Shown here: positions 33,575 to 42,367 of the stretch, one piece after another
Layout: every line of letters starts with the position of its first letter
How positions within the stretch are numbered: the stretch's first letter is position 1
Assembly (NCBI GenBank): GCA_963665545.2
Contig: CAXXKZ010000013.1
Location: forward strand, 434,001 to 498,000
Origin: G963665545 sp963665545
GTDB lineage: Bacteria > Pseudomonadota > Gammaproteobacteria > Xanthomonadales > SZUA-36
DNA: 64,000 bases
Direction of reading: 5' to 3'
The notes under the pieces: generated by a model
The model's input: the letters and a program-made list of their open reading frames with translations, nothing else
The model's database searches: none
What the model was told of the DNA's origin: nothing
Position numbers and translations under genes: made by a program

Positions 33575-33757
33575 GGAGGCTTTACAAGAGTCACCGCGAG
33601 ACGGAATGCCCGGAATCTCCATTTTTTGGACCGCGTTGCCGGCGTTCAAATTATCCACGCCTATTCCTGTCCCCTGATCCGCCACAATTTGGTCAGTCTG
33701 CGCGCATTTAAGTCTGATTGAATACAGCCTGTATGTACCGATAAGTCTTTGTCGCAC
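33575..33757 (+). other. Non-coding region upstream of the dcw promoter
   Basis: No gene is seen. A perfect 13-base palindrome ATACAG-C-CTGTAT lies at 33722-33734, 23 bases before the -35 box, and could be an operator. Confidence 0.4.
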
Positions 33758-33786
33758 TTGACAAAGCTTGCAATTGTCACTATCGT
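33758..33786 (+). promoter_or_regulatory. Promoter of the dcw cluster (Pmra)
   Basis: Consensus -35 TTGACA at 33758-33763, spacer of exactly 17 bases, and TATCGT at 33781-33786. The start of transcription would fall within the MraZ repeats just downstream. Confidence 0.75.
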
Positions 33787-33824
33787 GGAATTTAGTGGGA
33801 AAAAGTGGTAATAAGTGCAGTTTA
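33785..33824 (+). promoter_or_regulatory. MraZ operator: four 10-bp repeats
   Basis: GTGGAATTTA, GTGGGAAAAA, GTGGTAATAA and GTGCAGTTTA follow one another with exact 10-base period, starting in the -10 box. MraZ is known to bind tandem GTGG(G/A)-type repeats upstream of its own gene and repress the cluster. A fifth weaker TTGGGAAT lies at 33825-33832. Confidence 0.75.
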
Positions 33825-33835
33825 TTGGGAATAAT

Positions 33836-34288
33836 GTGTATTTTGGTGAAACCGCAATCAATTTGGACGCCAAGGGACGTCTCGCCATCCCCGTGCGCTA
33901 CCGGGATTCGATCCAGGAGCAGTGTAACGGCTCATTGGTCATTACCTATAGCGCGTTTGATTCCGGCGCCCTGTGGCTCTATCCGCACCAAGAATGGGAG
34001 CGTGTCAGGGATGAGGTTACCGGCTTGAGTACATTCAATCCCAGCCACCGTAGTCTGCAGCGAAGACTGGTGGGAAGCGCGGCATCCATTGAACCCGACG
34101 GCAATGGTCGCATTCAGTTGCCGCAGACCCTCAGACAAGTCGCTGGCCTGGAAAAGAAAGTGGTGCTGCTGGGCATGGGTAGCCGTTTTGAAATCTGGAA
34201 CGAGCTCGTTCTGAACGAAAAACGAATTGAAGAAGAACGCAGCCTGAATGAGGCTGCTTCCGATGAGATGGCAGGACTGGTGCTGTAA
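33836..34288 (+). CDS. mraZ: Transcriptional regulator MraZ
   Basis: 150 residues; represses the dcw cluster. A GTG at 33815 is in frame but lies in the fourth operator repeat. GTG 33836 gives MYFGETAINLDAKGRLAIPVRYR, which aligns without gaps to the family N-terminus ([23 protein letters not shown]), with GGGA a few bases upstream. Two AbrB-like half domains are visible: the first around NLDAKGR, the second around EPDGNGRIQLPQTLRQVAGLEKKVVLLGMG. Confidence 0.9.
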   Translation: MYFGETAINLDAKGRLAIPVRYRDSIQEQCNGSLVITYSAFDSGALWLYPHQEWERVRDEVTGLSTFNPSHRSLQRRLVGSAASIEPDGNGRIQLPQTLRQVAGLEKKVVLLGMGSRFEIWNELVLNEKRIEEERSLNEAASDEMAGLVL

Positions 34289-34331
34289 GCGCCGTTTGCC
34301 AAAGAGAGCCGGGTGTGCCGGCCAACGCTGA

Positions 34332-35273
34332 ATGAGCGAACTCGAACACCGCCCCGTACTTTTGGAAGAAGCGGTGGAGGCGCTCAATATTAAGGGAGTG
34401 ACCCGCCGGCGCGGGAATTACCTGGACGGCACATTTGGAAGAGGTGGACACAGCCGGGCCATATTGGCGCGGCTGTCCGAGCAAGGAAGCTTGTTTTCCC
34501 TGGACAGGGATCCGGAGGCAGTTGTCGCTGGAATGGTGCTAAGGAAAAGAGAACCGCGATTTTCCATCGTCCAGGGAAATTATGCAGACATGGATCGGTT
34601 GATTCCGGTTTGGAGAAGTGACGGCGGCCTGGATGGCATTTTGCTCGATCTGGGCGTTTCTTCACCACAACTGGACAATCCGGAAAGGGGGTTTTCCTTC
34701 AGGGAAAGCGGACCACTGGATATGCGTATGGACCCATTGCGGGGTGTGTCGGCGGCTGAATGGCTCGCTGGCGCACCAGAAAAGGAAATTAGCCGCGTGT
34801 TATGGGAGTTCGGAGAGGAGCGCAAAGCGCGCAAGATAGCCAGGAGCATTGTGTTGGCACGGCAGCAACGGCAGTTGGATACTACCGGTCAGCTTGCGAA
34901 GCTGATTCAAGCAACTGTTGGCCGCACGGCGGAAAAAAAGCATCCGGCCACACGATGTTTCCAGGCAATCAGGATATTTATTAATAATGAAATTGCCGAA
35001 TTGGCACGGGGGCTGCAAGCAGCCATTCAAGGGTTGCGCCCGGAAGGGAGGCTGGTTGTGATCAGCTTCCATTCACTTGAAGACCGACTGGTCAAGCGGA
35101 CATTCAAAGAAGCCGCACGACCAGGTCAAGTCCGACGAAATATTCCGGAGCACCCGGATATGCAGCCTACTTTCAAGCTGATCGGCCGAGCCGTCAAACC
35201 CTCTCCAAAAGAGCTCTCCGACAATCCCAGGGCACGCAGTGCGATCATGCGGGTTGCGGAAAAGCTCCCTTGA
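34332..35273 (+). CDS. rsmH: 16S rRNA cytosine-1402 N4-methyltransferase RsmH
   Basis: 313 residues. Methylates N4 of C1402 in 16S rRNA, the same nucleotide whose ribose RsmI modifies. Motifs: HRPVLLEEAVEAL, DGTFGRGGHSRAIL (SAM site), LLDLGVSSPQLDNPERGFSF, and FHSLEDRLVKRTFKE. The stop overlaps the ftsL start. Confidence 0.96.
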   Translation: MSELEHRPVLLEEAVEALNIKGVTRRRGNYLDGTFGRGGHSRAILARLSEQGSLFSLDRDPEAVVAGMVLRKREPRFSIVQGNYADMDRLIPVWRSDGGLDGILLDLGVSSPQLDNPERGFSFRESGPLDMRMDPLRGVSAAEWLAGAPEKEISRVLWEFGEERKARKIARSIVLARQQRQLDTTGQLAKLIQATVGRTAEKKHPATRCFQAIRIFINNEIAELARGLQAAIQGLRPEGRLVVISFHSLEDRLVKRTFKEAARPGQVRRNIPEHPDMQPTFKLIGRAVKPSPKELSDNPRARSAIMRVAEKLP

Positions 35274-35539
35274 ATATTCGGCTTCTCTTCTCTCTTTTCG
35301 TGTTGATGCTGGTGATCGCCAGCGCATTGGGTGTGGTCTATGCCCGCCACGAAAGCCGACGCCAGGCCGTCGAATTGGCCGAACTGGACAACCAGCGTGA
35401 TGCCTTCATGGCTGAATGGAGCCGTCTGCAACTGGAGCAGGCCTGGCTCGCTGACGCCGGCCATATCGAAAAGAAGGCGCGCGGCCAATTACACATGCAT
35501 GAACCCCACGACAGGCGCGTGTTGGTGGTGCGGCCTTGA
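35270..35539 (+). CDS. ftsL: Cell division protein FtsL
   Basis: 89 residues with a TTG start overlapping the rsmH stop (TTGA). Bitopic divisome protein: N-terminal transmembrane helix (LLFSLFVLMLVIASALGVVYA), then a periplasmic coiled coil with RRQAVELAELDNQRDAFMAEWSRLQLEQ. It binds FtsB and FtsQ. Identified by size, topology and place. Confidence 0.9.
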   Translation: MNIRLLFSLFVLMLVIASALGVVYARHESRRQAVELAELDNQRDAFMAEWSRLQLEQAWLADAGHIEKKARGQLHMHEPHDRRVLVVRP

Positions 35540-37236
35540 GTAAGGAAATAAAATTGATGGCGTCCCCCGGCAGGCTGTATGGCTTTTTGCTGGCGTTCGC
35601 CTTGTGTTCGGTCGCGCTGATTGCTCGCGCGGTCAATCTGCAGATCATGGATACGGAATTCCTGCAGGACCAGGGCGAAGCAAGATTTCTCAGGGTCGAT
35701 GAAATTCCGACCAGGCGGGGAAACATTCTGGATCGCAATGGTGAACCCTTGGCCGTCAGTACGCCGGTCGACTCGATCTGGGTCAATCCTGGGGATGTGT
35801 TGCAGTCTCCCGAAAGCATCCCGCCGTTGGCGGAACTGTTGGGCGTGGACGCGGGGGAGATTGAACGGCGCCTTACGCAGCGATCCGGAAGGGAATTTGT
35901 CTGGCTCAAAAGGCGCCTGCATCCGGATGTAGCTGCCAAAATCGATGCTTTGAATTTGCCTGGCGTTTTTCTGCGCAAGGAGTACCGCCGGTTTTACCCT
36001 GCCGGTGAGGTGGCCTCCCACGTGGTGGGATTTACCAACATTGATGATGTCGGGCAGGAAGGCCTGGAGCTGGCCTACAACGACTGGCTGCAAGGTGTGC
36101 CGGGCGCCCGTCGGGTGATCAAGGACCGGCTCGGCAGAACGGTCGAACAGATTGAGTTGGTGAAACAGGCAGAGCCGGGCCACGATCTGGTTCTCACGCT
36201 CGACCGGCGCCTCCAATATCTCGCTTATCGTGAATTGAAGCGCACCGTCCTGCAACACGGTGCGCGCTCTGGAAGCGTGGTATTGCTTGATGTACAAAGT
36301 GGTGAAGTGTTGGCAATGGTGAATCAACCTTCCTACAATCCCAACCAGCCCAACTCAGACAGCGAAGGCTTGCGCAACCGCGCGGTAACTGACGTTTTCG
36401 AACCCGGTTCAGTCATGAAGCCATTTGCCATCGCTTCGGCGCTGGAATTCGGGCTGGTCACGCCACACACCCCGGTTGATTCAACGCCCGGTTATATTCA
36501 GGTCTCGGGACACACGATCAAGGATCATCACAATTATGGTCCCATCGATGTGACACGCATCATCACCAAGTCTTCCAACGTTGGAGTCACCAAGGTCGCC
36601 TTGCAACTCGAGCCGCAGCAGATGTGGGAAACCTATGACCGATTTGGCTTCGGTGACGTATCGGGATCCGGATTTCCAGGTGAGTCGGCAGGTGTGCTGC
36701 GTAATTATCGGCGCTGGAGACGCCTGGAGCAGGCTACGCTTTCCTATGGCTACGGGCTGTCGGTTACGACGTTGCAGCTTGCACAGGCATACGCGGCAAT
36801 CGCCGATCAGGGGAGACTGCGTCGCCCCGCGCTGATCAAGGGGGCGATCAATCCGGCCATTTCGGTCATTGATCCGCAGGTTGCCATTCAGCTTGCCCGG
36901 ATGTTGGCCACGGTCACCGGCCCTGAAGGGACCGGCAAGGCCGCGAACGTCGAAAATTACCGCGTAGCAGGTAAAACGGGTACCTCCCGAAAAGCCAGTG
37001 CATCCGGTTATGAGTCACGATACATTGCCAGTTTTGCCGGCTTTCTACCGGCCAGCCAACCGCGGCTGGTCTGCGTGGTCACCATAAACGACCCGAGTGG
37101 TGAACGCTATTACGGTGGCCAGGTCGCCGCGCCACTATTCTCCATCATCATGGCTGGTGCCACCCGAATTCTCAATATTCCCCCGGATAATTACCCGCAG
37201 TTGCTGGCCGAATCTTCAGTGGGGACCACGCCGTGA
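35536..37236 (+). CDS. ftsI: Septal peptidoglycan transpeptidase FtsI (PBP3)
   Basis: 566 residues. A TTG at 35536 overlaps the ftsL stop; ATG 35557 with AAGGA upstream is an alternative. The N-terminal membrane anchor (LYGFLLAFALCSVALIARAV) is followed by the PBP dimer domain (RRGNILDRNGEPLA) and the transpeptidase domain with SVMK (GSVMKPFAIA), SSN (KSSNVG) and KTG (GKTGTSRK). It makes the septal cross-links with FtsW. Confidence 0.96.
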   Translation: MSKEIKLMASPGRLYGFLLAFALCSVALIARAVNLQIMDTEFLQDQGEARFLRVDEIPTRRGNILDRNGEPLAVSTPVDSIWVNPGDVLQSPESIPPLAELLGVDAGEIERRLTQRSGREFVWLKRRLHPDVAAKIDALNLPGVFLRKEYRRFYPAGEVASHVVGFTNIDDVGQEGLELAYNDWLQGVPGARRVIKDRLGRTVEQIELVKQAEPGHDLVLTLDRRLQYLAYRELKRTVLQHGARSGSVVLLDVQSGEVLAMVNQPSYNPNQPNSDSEGLRNRAVTDVFEPGSVMKPFAIASALEFGLVTPHTPVDSTPGYIQVSGHTIKDHHNYGPIDVTRIITKSSNVGVTKVALQLEPQQMWETYDRFGFGDVSGSGFPGESAGVLRNYRRWRRLEQATLSYGYGLSVTTLQLAQAYAAIADQGRLRRPALIKGAINPAISVIDPQVAIQLARMLATVTGPEGTGKAANVENYRVAGKTGTSRKASASGYESRYIASFAGFLPASQPRLVCVVTINDPSGERYYGGQVAAPLFSIIMAGATRILNIPPDNYPQLLAESSVGTTP

Positions 37237-38711
37237 GCTGCCCGATGAGTCTCGAGACACTGCTTGAAGGCTGGTTGGATCCGGCGTCGCTGTCGAAATT
37301 CTCCTCCATCACACTCAAGGGTCTGACCCTTGATTCCCGAGCCGTACAGCCGGGCCAGGCATTTGTTGCTGTTCAGGGTAGTCAGTGCCATGGCTCGAAG
37401 TTTGCAGTTGAGGCAGAGAATGCTGGCGCAGAAGTGATCATTCACGACGGAGCTGTGGCACTTCCCGCGCTACGTGTTCCCACGGTTCAGGTCGATAAGT
37501 TGGGTTCAATTGTCGCCCCACTTGCCTCCAGGTTTTTCCATGCCCCATCTGAGCATCTGAACATTGTCGGCGTAACGGGTACCAATGGTAAGACAACCAC
37601 CGCTCATTTTGTCGCCCAGGGTTGGGAGCGTTCCCAGGGCCGTGCCGGTCTCATTGGCACCCTGGGATACGGACCCTTGAAGCATCTCGTAACGGGAGAT
37701 CGCACGACGCCGGACCCGATCTCGCTGCAAAAAATGCTCTCCGATTGCTTTGATGACGGGGTAGAGAATCTGGCAATGGAAGTGTCCTCGCACGCCCTGG
37801 CCCAGGGTCGCTGTGATGAAGTTCAGTTCGATGTAGCGGTTTTTACCAACTTGAGCCGCGATCATCTTGATTACCATGGCAGCATGTCGGCCTACATGGC
37901 GGCCAAGAGGCGCTTGTTCACTGAACATAATCCACGGTTCGCCGTGATCAACTCTGATGACCCGGCCGGCAAGACGCTGCTCAATGAAATCAGGCCCGGC
38001 TGCCAGGTGTTGACTTACGGTACCAACGGCTCATCAGAGTTGCGCGCCGGTGTTTTGAACATGGACAGTCGGGGAATGGTGCTCGATATCAAGAGCCCTT
38101 GGGGATGCGGCACCGTCCGTACACCACTACTGGGGCGGTTTAATGTATACAACCTGATGGCGGCTGCGGGCAGCCTGGCACTGCTGGGAATGGAATTCAA
38201 CTCGGTCTTGCATCAACTGGAAATGATCCACGCCGTGCCGGGAAGAATGGCCTGGCTGGGTGGGGAAAACGACCAACCCGTTGTGGTAGTGGATTACGCG
38301 CATACGCCGGATGCGCTGGAGCAGGCGTTGCTCGCTTTGCGATCACATTTGCACGGCCGGCTGGTCTGTGTATTCGGCTGTGGCGGTGACAGGGATCATG
38401 GAAAACGCCCGATGATGGCGCGGGTGGTAGAGAAACTGGCTGATCGGTTGATTTTGACCAGCGACAACCCTCGTTCCGAATCTCCTGCGAGCATTATTGA
38501 GGACATGCTGGGCGGCATGGCGCGCCCAGAGCAGGCGGAAGTCATTCCCGATCGTGCTGCTTCCATTCGCGCAGCGATCGAAAATAGCGGTGCAGAGGAT
38601 ATTGTTCTGGTCGCCGGCAAAGGTCACGAAACATGGCAGGAAATTGACGGGCAGAGGATTCCCTTCAGCGATGAGGACACAGTGAGTGCTGTGCTGGAGG
38701 AAGCCGCATGA
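37233..38711 (+). CDS. murE: UDP-MurNAc-L-Ala-D-Glu:meso-diaminopimelate ligase
   Basis: 492 residues with a GTG start overlapping the ftsI stop. ATP site GTNGKTTTAHF near residue 114, HDHLDYHG-type segment DHLDYHGSM, and the DNPRSE motif that selects meso-diaminopimelate over lysine. So the wall is of the usual gram-negative type. Overlaps murF by four bases. Confidence 0.96.
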   Translation: MSCPMSLETLLEGWLDPASLSKFSSITLKGLTLDSRAVQPGQAFVAVQGSQCHGSKFAVEAENAGAEVIIHDGAVALPALRVPTVQVDKLGSIVAPLASRFFHAPSEHLNIVGVTGTNGKTTTAHFVAQGWERSQGRAGLIGTLGYGPLKHLVTGDRTTPDPISLQKMLSDCFDDGVENLAMEVSSHALAQGRCDEVQFDVAVFTNLSRDHLDYHGSMSAYMAAKRRLFTEHNPRFAVINSDDPAGKTLLNEIRPGCQVLTYGTNGSSELRAGVLNMDSRGMVLDIKSPWGCGTVRTPLLGRFNVYNLMAAAGSLALLGMEFNSVLHQLEMIHAVPGRMAWLGGENDQPVVVVDYAHTPDALEQALLALRSHLHGRLVCVFGCGGDRDHGKRPMMARVVEKLADRLILTSDNPRSESPASIIEDMLGGMARPEQAEVIPDRAASIRAAIENSGAEDIVLVAGKGHETWQEIDGQRIPFSDEDTVSAVLEEAA

Positions 38712-40075
38712 TCGACCTTAAGCTCAGCGCGATTGCCGACATTTTGGGCTGTGAAATCATGGGCGATGGTGAGGGTTGCACGATTGGCAGCATCGTCAGT
38801 GACAGCCGCAAAGTCCAGTACGGCACCCTCTTTGCTGCGCTCCAGGGGTCACAGGTCGATGGCCACGATTTCGCCGCTGCCGCCCTGGAACTTGGTGCGA
38901 CCGCGTTGCTGGTGGAACGTCCGCTGACCTTGGAGATGCCGCAATTGGTTGTGCCCAGCGTGTTAAAGGCGCTGGGCCAGATTGCCGCCCACATTCGTCG
39001 TGAAATCAACCCGATTGTTGTCGGTATAACCGGCAGTAATGGCAAGACAACCGCCAAGGAAATGATCGCCAACATTCTGCGTACCAATAGCAGCGTATTG
39101 TCGACGCAAGGTAATTTCAACAATGAGCTCGGATTGCCGCTAAGTCTTTTCGGCCTGGAGCCGAAACACCGCCATGCGGTACTTGAATTGGGCGCCGCCC
39201 AGGCGGGGGATGTCGCTTACTTGTCCGCAATCGCATCACCGGATGTGGCGCTGATTACCAACGTGGGTCCGGCACACCTGCAGGGATTCGGAAACGAAGA
39301 GGGCGTGGCTCGGGCCAAGGGTGAAATTTTCGCGGCCTTGCCGGCACGCGGCTGGGCCATTATGAATGGCGACGAGCCTTGGATTTCAATCTGGCGTGAA
39401 ATCAGTAATGCGGACAATGAACTGACGTTCGGTTGTGCCAGTGAATACGATGTATTCATGGAAATTTCTGCTGACCGTGGCACTTGTCACACGCCCGCGG
39501 GATCCTTTGAGGTCCGGCTCACTTTGCCGGGACGGCATAATCTGATCAACGCTGCAGGGGCCACAGCAGTGGCCATTTCCCTGGGTTACCAGGCAGATGA
39601 TATTGCGCAAGCACTGGCCAGGGTTACGCCCGTGCCCGGAAGACTGAGTCTGCAGCGAACCTATGCAGGCTGGGCTGTCATTGACGATACTTACAATGCC
39701 AACCCCGCTTCGTTGTATTCCGCATTGCAAGTGCTGTCCAAAATGCAGGGCAAGGCCTGGCTGGTACTCGGGGATATGAAGGAATTGGGCGAGAACAGCC
39801 GCAAGATGCACGTGGAGGTGGGGGACGCTGCGCGTGGGATGGGGGTTCAGCGAGTATTTGCCACTGGAGAAATGTGTGCATTCACCGTAGATGCATTTGG
39901 GTCTGGAGCGGCACATTATCCTGATCGTGAATCTCTTCTGGAGGACTTGTTGCAGGCACTCAAGCCGGGGATCAACTGCCTGGTGAAGGGGTCACGATCG
40001 ATGGGAATGGAATGGGTCGCCAAAGCAATCAGTGATGACAGGGGCGAACACAGCGACATCAAGGAAGCCCGCTGA
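38708..40075 (+). CDS. murF: UDP-MurNAc-tripeptide D-Ala-D-Ala ligase
   Basis: 455 residues. Mur ligase domains in order: N-terminal UDP-binding (VSDSRKVQYGTLFAALQGSQVDGHDF), central ATPase with GSNGKTTAKEM near residue 111, and C-terminal domain with DDTYNANPASL and LGDMKELGE. Adds D-Ala-D-Ala to the tripeptide precursor. Overlaps murE and mraY. Confidence 0.96.
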   Translation: MIDLKLSAIADILGCEIMGDGEGCTIGSIVSDSRKVQYGTLFAALQGSQVDGHDFAAAALELGATALLVERPLTLEMPQLVVPSVLKALGQIAAHIRREINPIVVGITGSNGKTTAKEMIANILRTNSSVLSTQGNFNNELGLPLSLFGLEPKHRHAVLELGAAQAGDVAYLSAIASPDVALITNVGPAHLQGFGNEEGVARAKGEIFAALPARGWAIMNGDEPWISIWREISNADNELTFGCASEYDVFMEISADRGTCHTPAGSFEVRLTLPGRHNLINAAGATAVAISLGYQADDIAQALARVTPVPGRLSLQRTYAGWAVIDDTYNANPASLYSALQVLSKMQGKAWLVLGDMKELGENSRKMHVEVGDAARGMGVQRVFATGEMCAFTVDAFGSGAAHYPDRESLLEDLLQALKPGINCLVKGSRSMGMEWVAKAISDDRGEHSDIKEAR

Positions 40076-41157
40076 TGCTTTACTGGTTCTTTCAATCAAT
40101 GGCAGAAGTGAATTCGGGGTTCTCTGTATTTGCCTATATTACGCTGCGCACAATCCTCGCCGCACTCACCGCTTTGGCCTTGTCGCTCATCCTGGGTCCG
40201 TCCTTTATTCGCCGGCTTGAACGCAAGCAGCTCGGGCAACCCATTCGTGAGTTGGGGCCAGAATCGCACCAAGCCAAGGCGGGCACGCCGACGATGGGCG
40301 GCGCGCTGATTCTGTTTGCCATTGTGGTATCCACATTGCTGTGGTCCAACCTCTCCGTACGATACGTCTGGGTCCTGCTATTGGTGACCCTGGCATTCGG
40401 CATGGTGGGCTGGCTTGATGACAATCGAAAACTGGCAATGCAGGACTCCCGCGGACTGCCGGCCCGCTGGAAATATCTGGCTCAGTCGGTGATAGGTCTG
40501 GGGGCTGCGCTGTTCCTCTACGGGACCGCGGACGTGCCTGCAGCTACCGAACTTATCGTGCCGTTTTTCAAAGGCATCGTGCTGCCCATGGGTGCGTTCT
40601 ATGTCATCAGCAGCTATTTTATGATCGTCGGCTTCTCCAATGCGGTCAACCTGACCGACGGCCTCGACGGCCTGGCCATCATGCCCTGCGTTTTTCTTGC
40701 CACGGCTTTGGGGATTTTCGCCTATGTCGCTGGCCACTACGTGTTTTCCGACTATCTCGGCGTGCCCACGATCCCTGGCGCCGGGGAACTTGCCATATTT
40801 TGCGGTGCACTGGCTGGCGCCGGTCTGGGTTTTCTCTGGTTCAACACCTATCCGGCGCAAATATTCATGGGTGATATTGGCGCCCTGGCGGTCGGTGCAG
40901 CGCTGGGTCTGATCGCGGTTATTGTCCGGCAGGAATTGGTCTTTATCATCATGGCGGGTGTATTCGTGATGGAAACAGTTTCGGTCATCCTCCAAGTTGC
41001 CTCGTTCAAACTCACCGGCAAACGGATTTTCAGGATGGCGCCCATACATCATCATTTCGAGCTCAAAGGCTGGCCTGAGCCCAGGATAATCGTAAGATTT
41101 TGGATCATTTCGGTCATTCTCGTATTGGCGGGTCTTGCGACCCTGAAAATCAGATGA
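40075..41157 (+). CDS. mraY: Phospho-MurNAc-pentapeptide transferase MraY
   Basis: 360 residues, ten hydrophobic segments. Transfers phospho-MurNAc-pentapeptide to undecaprenyl phosphate, making lipid I. Motifs: KAGTPTMGGAL, DDNRKL, NAVNLTDGLDGLAI, FMGDIGALAVGAALG, and the tail PIHHHFELKGWPEPRIIVRFW. Only ten bases separate its stop from ftsW, so there is no murD in between. Confidence 0.97.
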   Translation: MLYWFFQSMAEVNSGFSVFAYITLRTILAALTALALSLILGPSFIRRLERKQLGQPIRELGPESHQAKAGTPTMGGALILFAIVVSTLLWSNLSVRYVWVLLLVTLAFGMVGWLDDNRKLAMQDSRGLPARWKYLAQSVIGLGAALFLYGTADVPAATELIVPFFKGIVLPMGAFYVISSYFMIVGFSNAVNLTDGLDGLAIMPCVFLATALGIFAYVAGHYVFSDYLGVPTIPGAGELAIFCGALAGAGLGFLWFNTYPAQIFMGDIGALAVGAALGLIAVIVRQELVFIIMAGVFVMETVSVILQVASFKLTGKRIFRMAPIHHHFELKGWPEPRIIVRFWIISVILVLAGLATLKIR

Positions 41158-41167
41158 GGCGGGCGTA

Positions 41168-42367
41168 ATGGGCGTTGCGACAGTGACGATTCAAGCGCGC
41201 CAGAAAGGCAGCGCGCCATTGAGTGTTCCGCTGGATCAATGGGTGCTGATACCGGCTGTGGTACTGATGGCCATCGGCCTGATCATGGTGGGTTCGGCGT
41301 CAATTGCAGTTGCCGAGGGACAAGGGGTGAGCGTGTACTTCTACATGGTCAGGCACGTAACCTTTATCGCGCTTGCAGTAACGCTGGCATCGGCGTTTCG
41401 GATCATTCCAATCGCTTTCCTGGAACGGATAAGCCGGCCAATGCTGCTGCTGGCGGCACTGCTGCTTCTGCTGGTTCTGGTGCCCGGGATTGGACATACC
41501 GTTAACGGCAGTACGCGGTGGATAAAGTTGGGGGTATTCAATTTTCAGGTGGTTGAAGCGGTCAAGCTGATGGTCATTATTTACCTGGCGGGTTACCTGG
41601 CGCGCAAGTCCAATCTGCTTCAGACACGCTTCTTCGATACGCTCAAACCGTTGCTGCTGGGCGGTATACTCGCGTCCATTTTGCTGCTACAGCCGGACCT
41701 GGGTAGCGCCGCCGTGATAACGGCCCTGATACTCAGCATGATCTGGCTGGCCGGCGCTGCGTGGAAACACTTGTTCGCGCTCGGTCTAATGACCCTGCCC
41801 GCGTTCGGATTTGCTGCAATGGAGCCCTATCGGCTGCGGCGAATTGTCAGTTTTATGGACCCGTGGGCCGATCCGTACAACAGTGGATTTCAATTGACCC
41901 AGGCGCTCATTGCTGTGGGCCGGGGAGAATTGTTTGGCGTCGGACTGGGCGCCAGCATTCAGAAGCTGTTTTATCTTCCTGAAGCGCACACTGATTTCAT
42001 ATTTGCCGTTCTGGCAGAGGAATTCGGTCTCTTCGGCGTCATCGTGGTGCTGGCTTTATATTTGTTACTGATCACCAGAATCATGGTCATCGGCATGATG
42101 GCGCACCGCGCAGAGAAACCGTTTTCCGGGTATCTGGCTTACGGGGTCGGCATTTGGCTGGGGCTGCAGGCGCTGGTCAGTGTCGGCGTCAACCTCGGCG
42201 TGCTTCCCACCAAGGGACTGACTCTACCGCTGATCAGCTCGGGCGGCAGCAGCATGCTGATGAGTGTGCTGGCCCTGGCCGTCGTTATCAGGGTGAAATA
42301 CGAATTGGATCGGGACGCCGGGCCCAAGCCTCGCCGACGTCTCGGCGTGCAGGGAAGCAAGGCATGA
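41168..42367 (+). CDS. ftsW: Septal peptidoglycan polymerase FtsW
   Basis: 399 residues, SEDS family with about ten transmembrane segments. Landmarks: NGSTRWIKLGVFNFQVVEAVKL, LLQPDLGSA, YNSGFQLTQALIAVGRGELFGVGLG, LPEAHTDFIFAVLAEEFG and KGLTLPLISSGGSS. Works with FtsI. An N-terminal cytoplasmic tail of about 25 residues precedes the first helix. Overlaps murG by four bases. Confidence 0.96.
   Translation: MGVATVTIQARQKGSAPLSVPLDQWVLIPAVVLMAIGLIMVGSASIAVAEGQGVSVYFYMVRHVTFIALAVTLASAFRIIPIAFLERISRPMLLLAALLLLLVLVPGIGHTVNGSTRWIKLGVFNFQVVEAVKLMVIIYLAGYLARKSNLLQTRFFDTLKPLLLGGILASILLLQPDLGSAAVITALILSMIWLAGAAWKHLFALGLMTLPAFGFAAMEPYRLRRIVSFMDPWADPYNSGFQLTQALIAVGRGELFGVGLGASIQKLFYLPEAHTDFIFAVLAEEFGLFGVIVVLALYLLLITRIMVIGMMAHRAEKPFSGYLAYGVGIWLGLQALVSVGVNLGVLPTKGLTLPLISSGGSSMLMSVLALAVVIRVKYELDRDAGPKPRRRLGVQGSKA

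Noticed and set aside
33188..33711. Plus-strand frames of 67-102 codons between the transposase and mraZ
   Set aside because: They cover the bridge RNA region and the right half of the palindromic element; no ribosome sites or familiar sequence.
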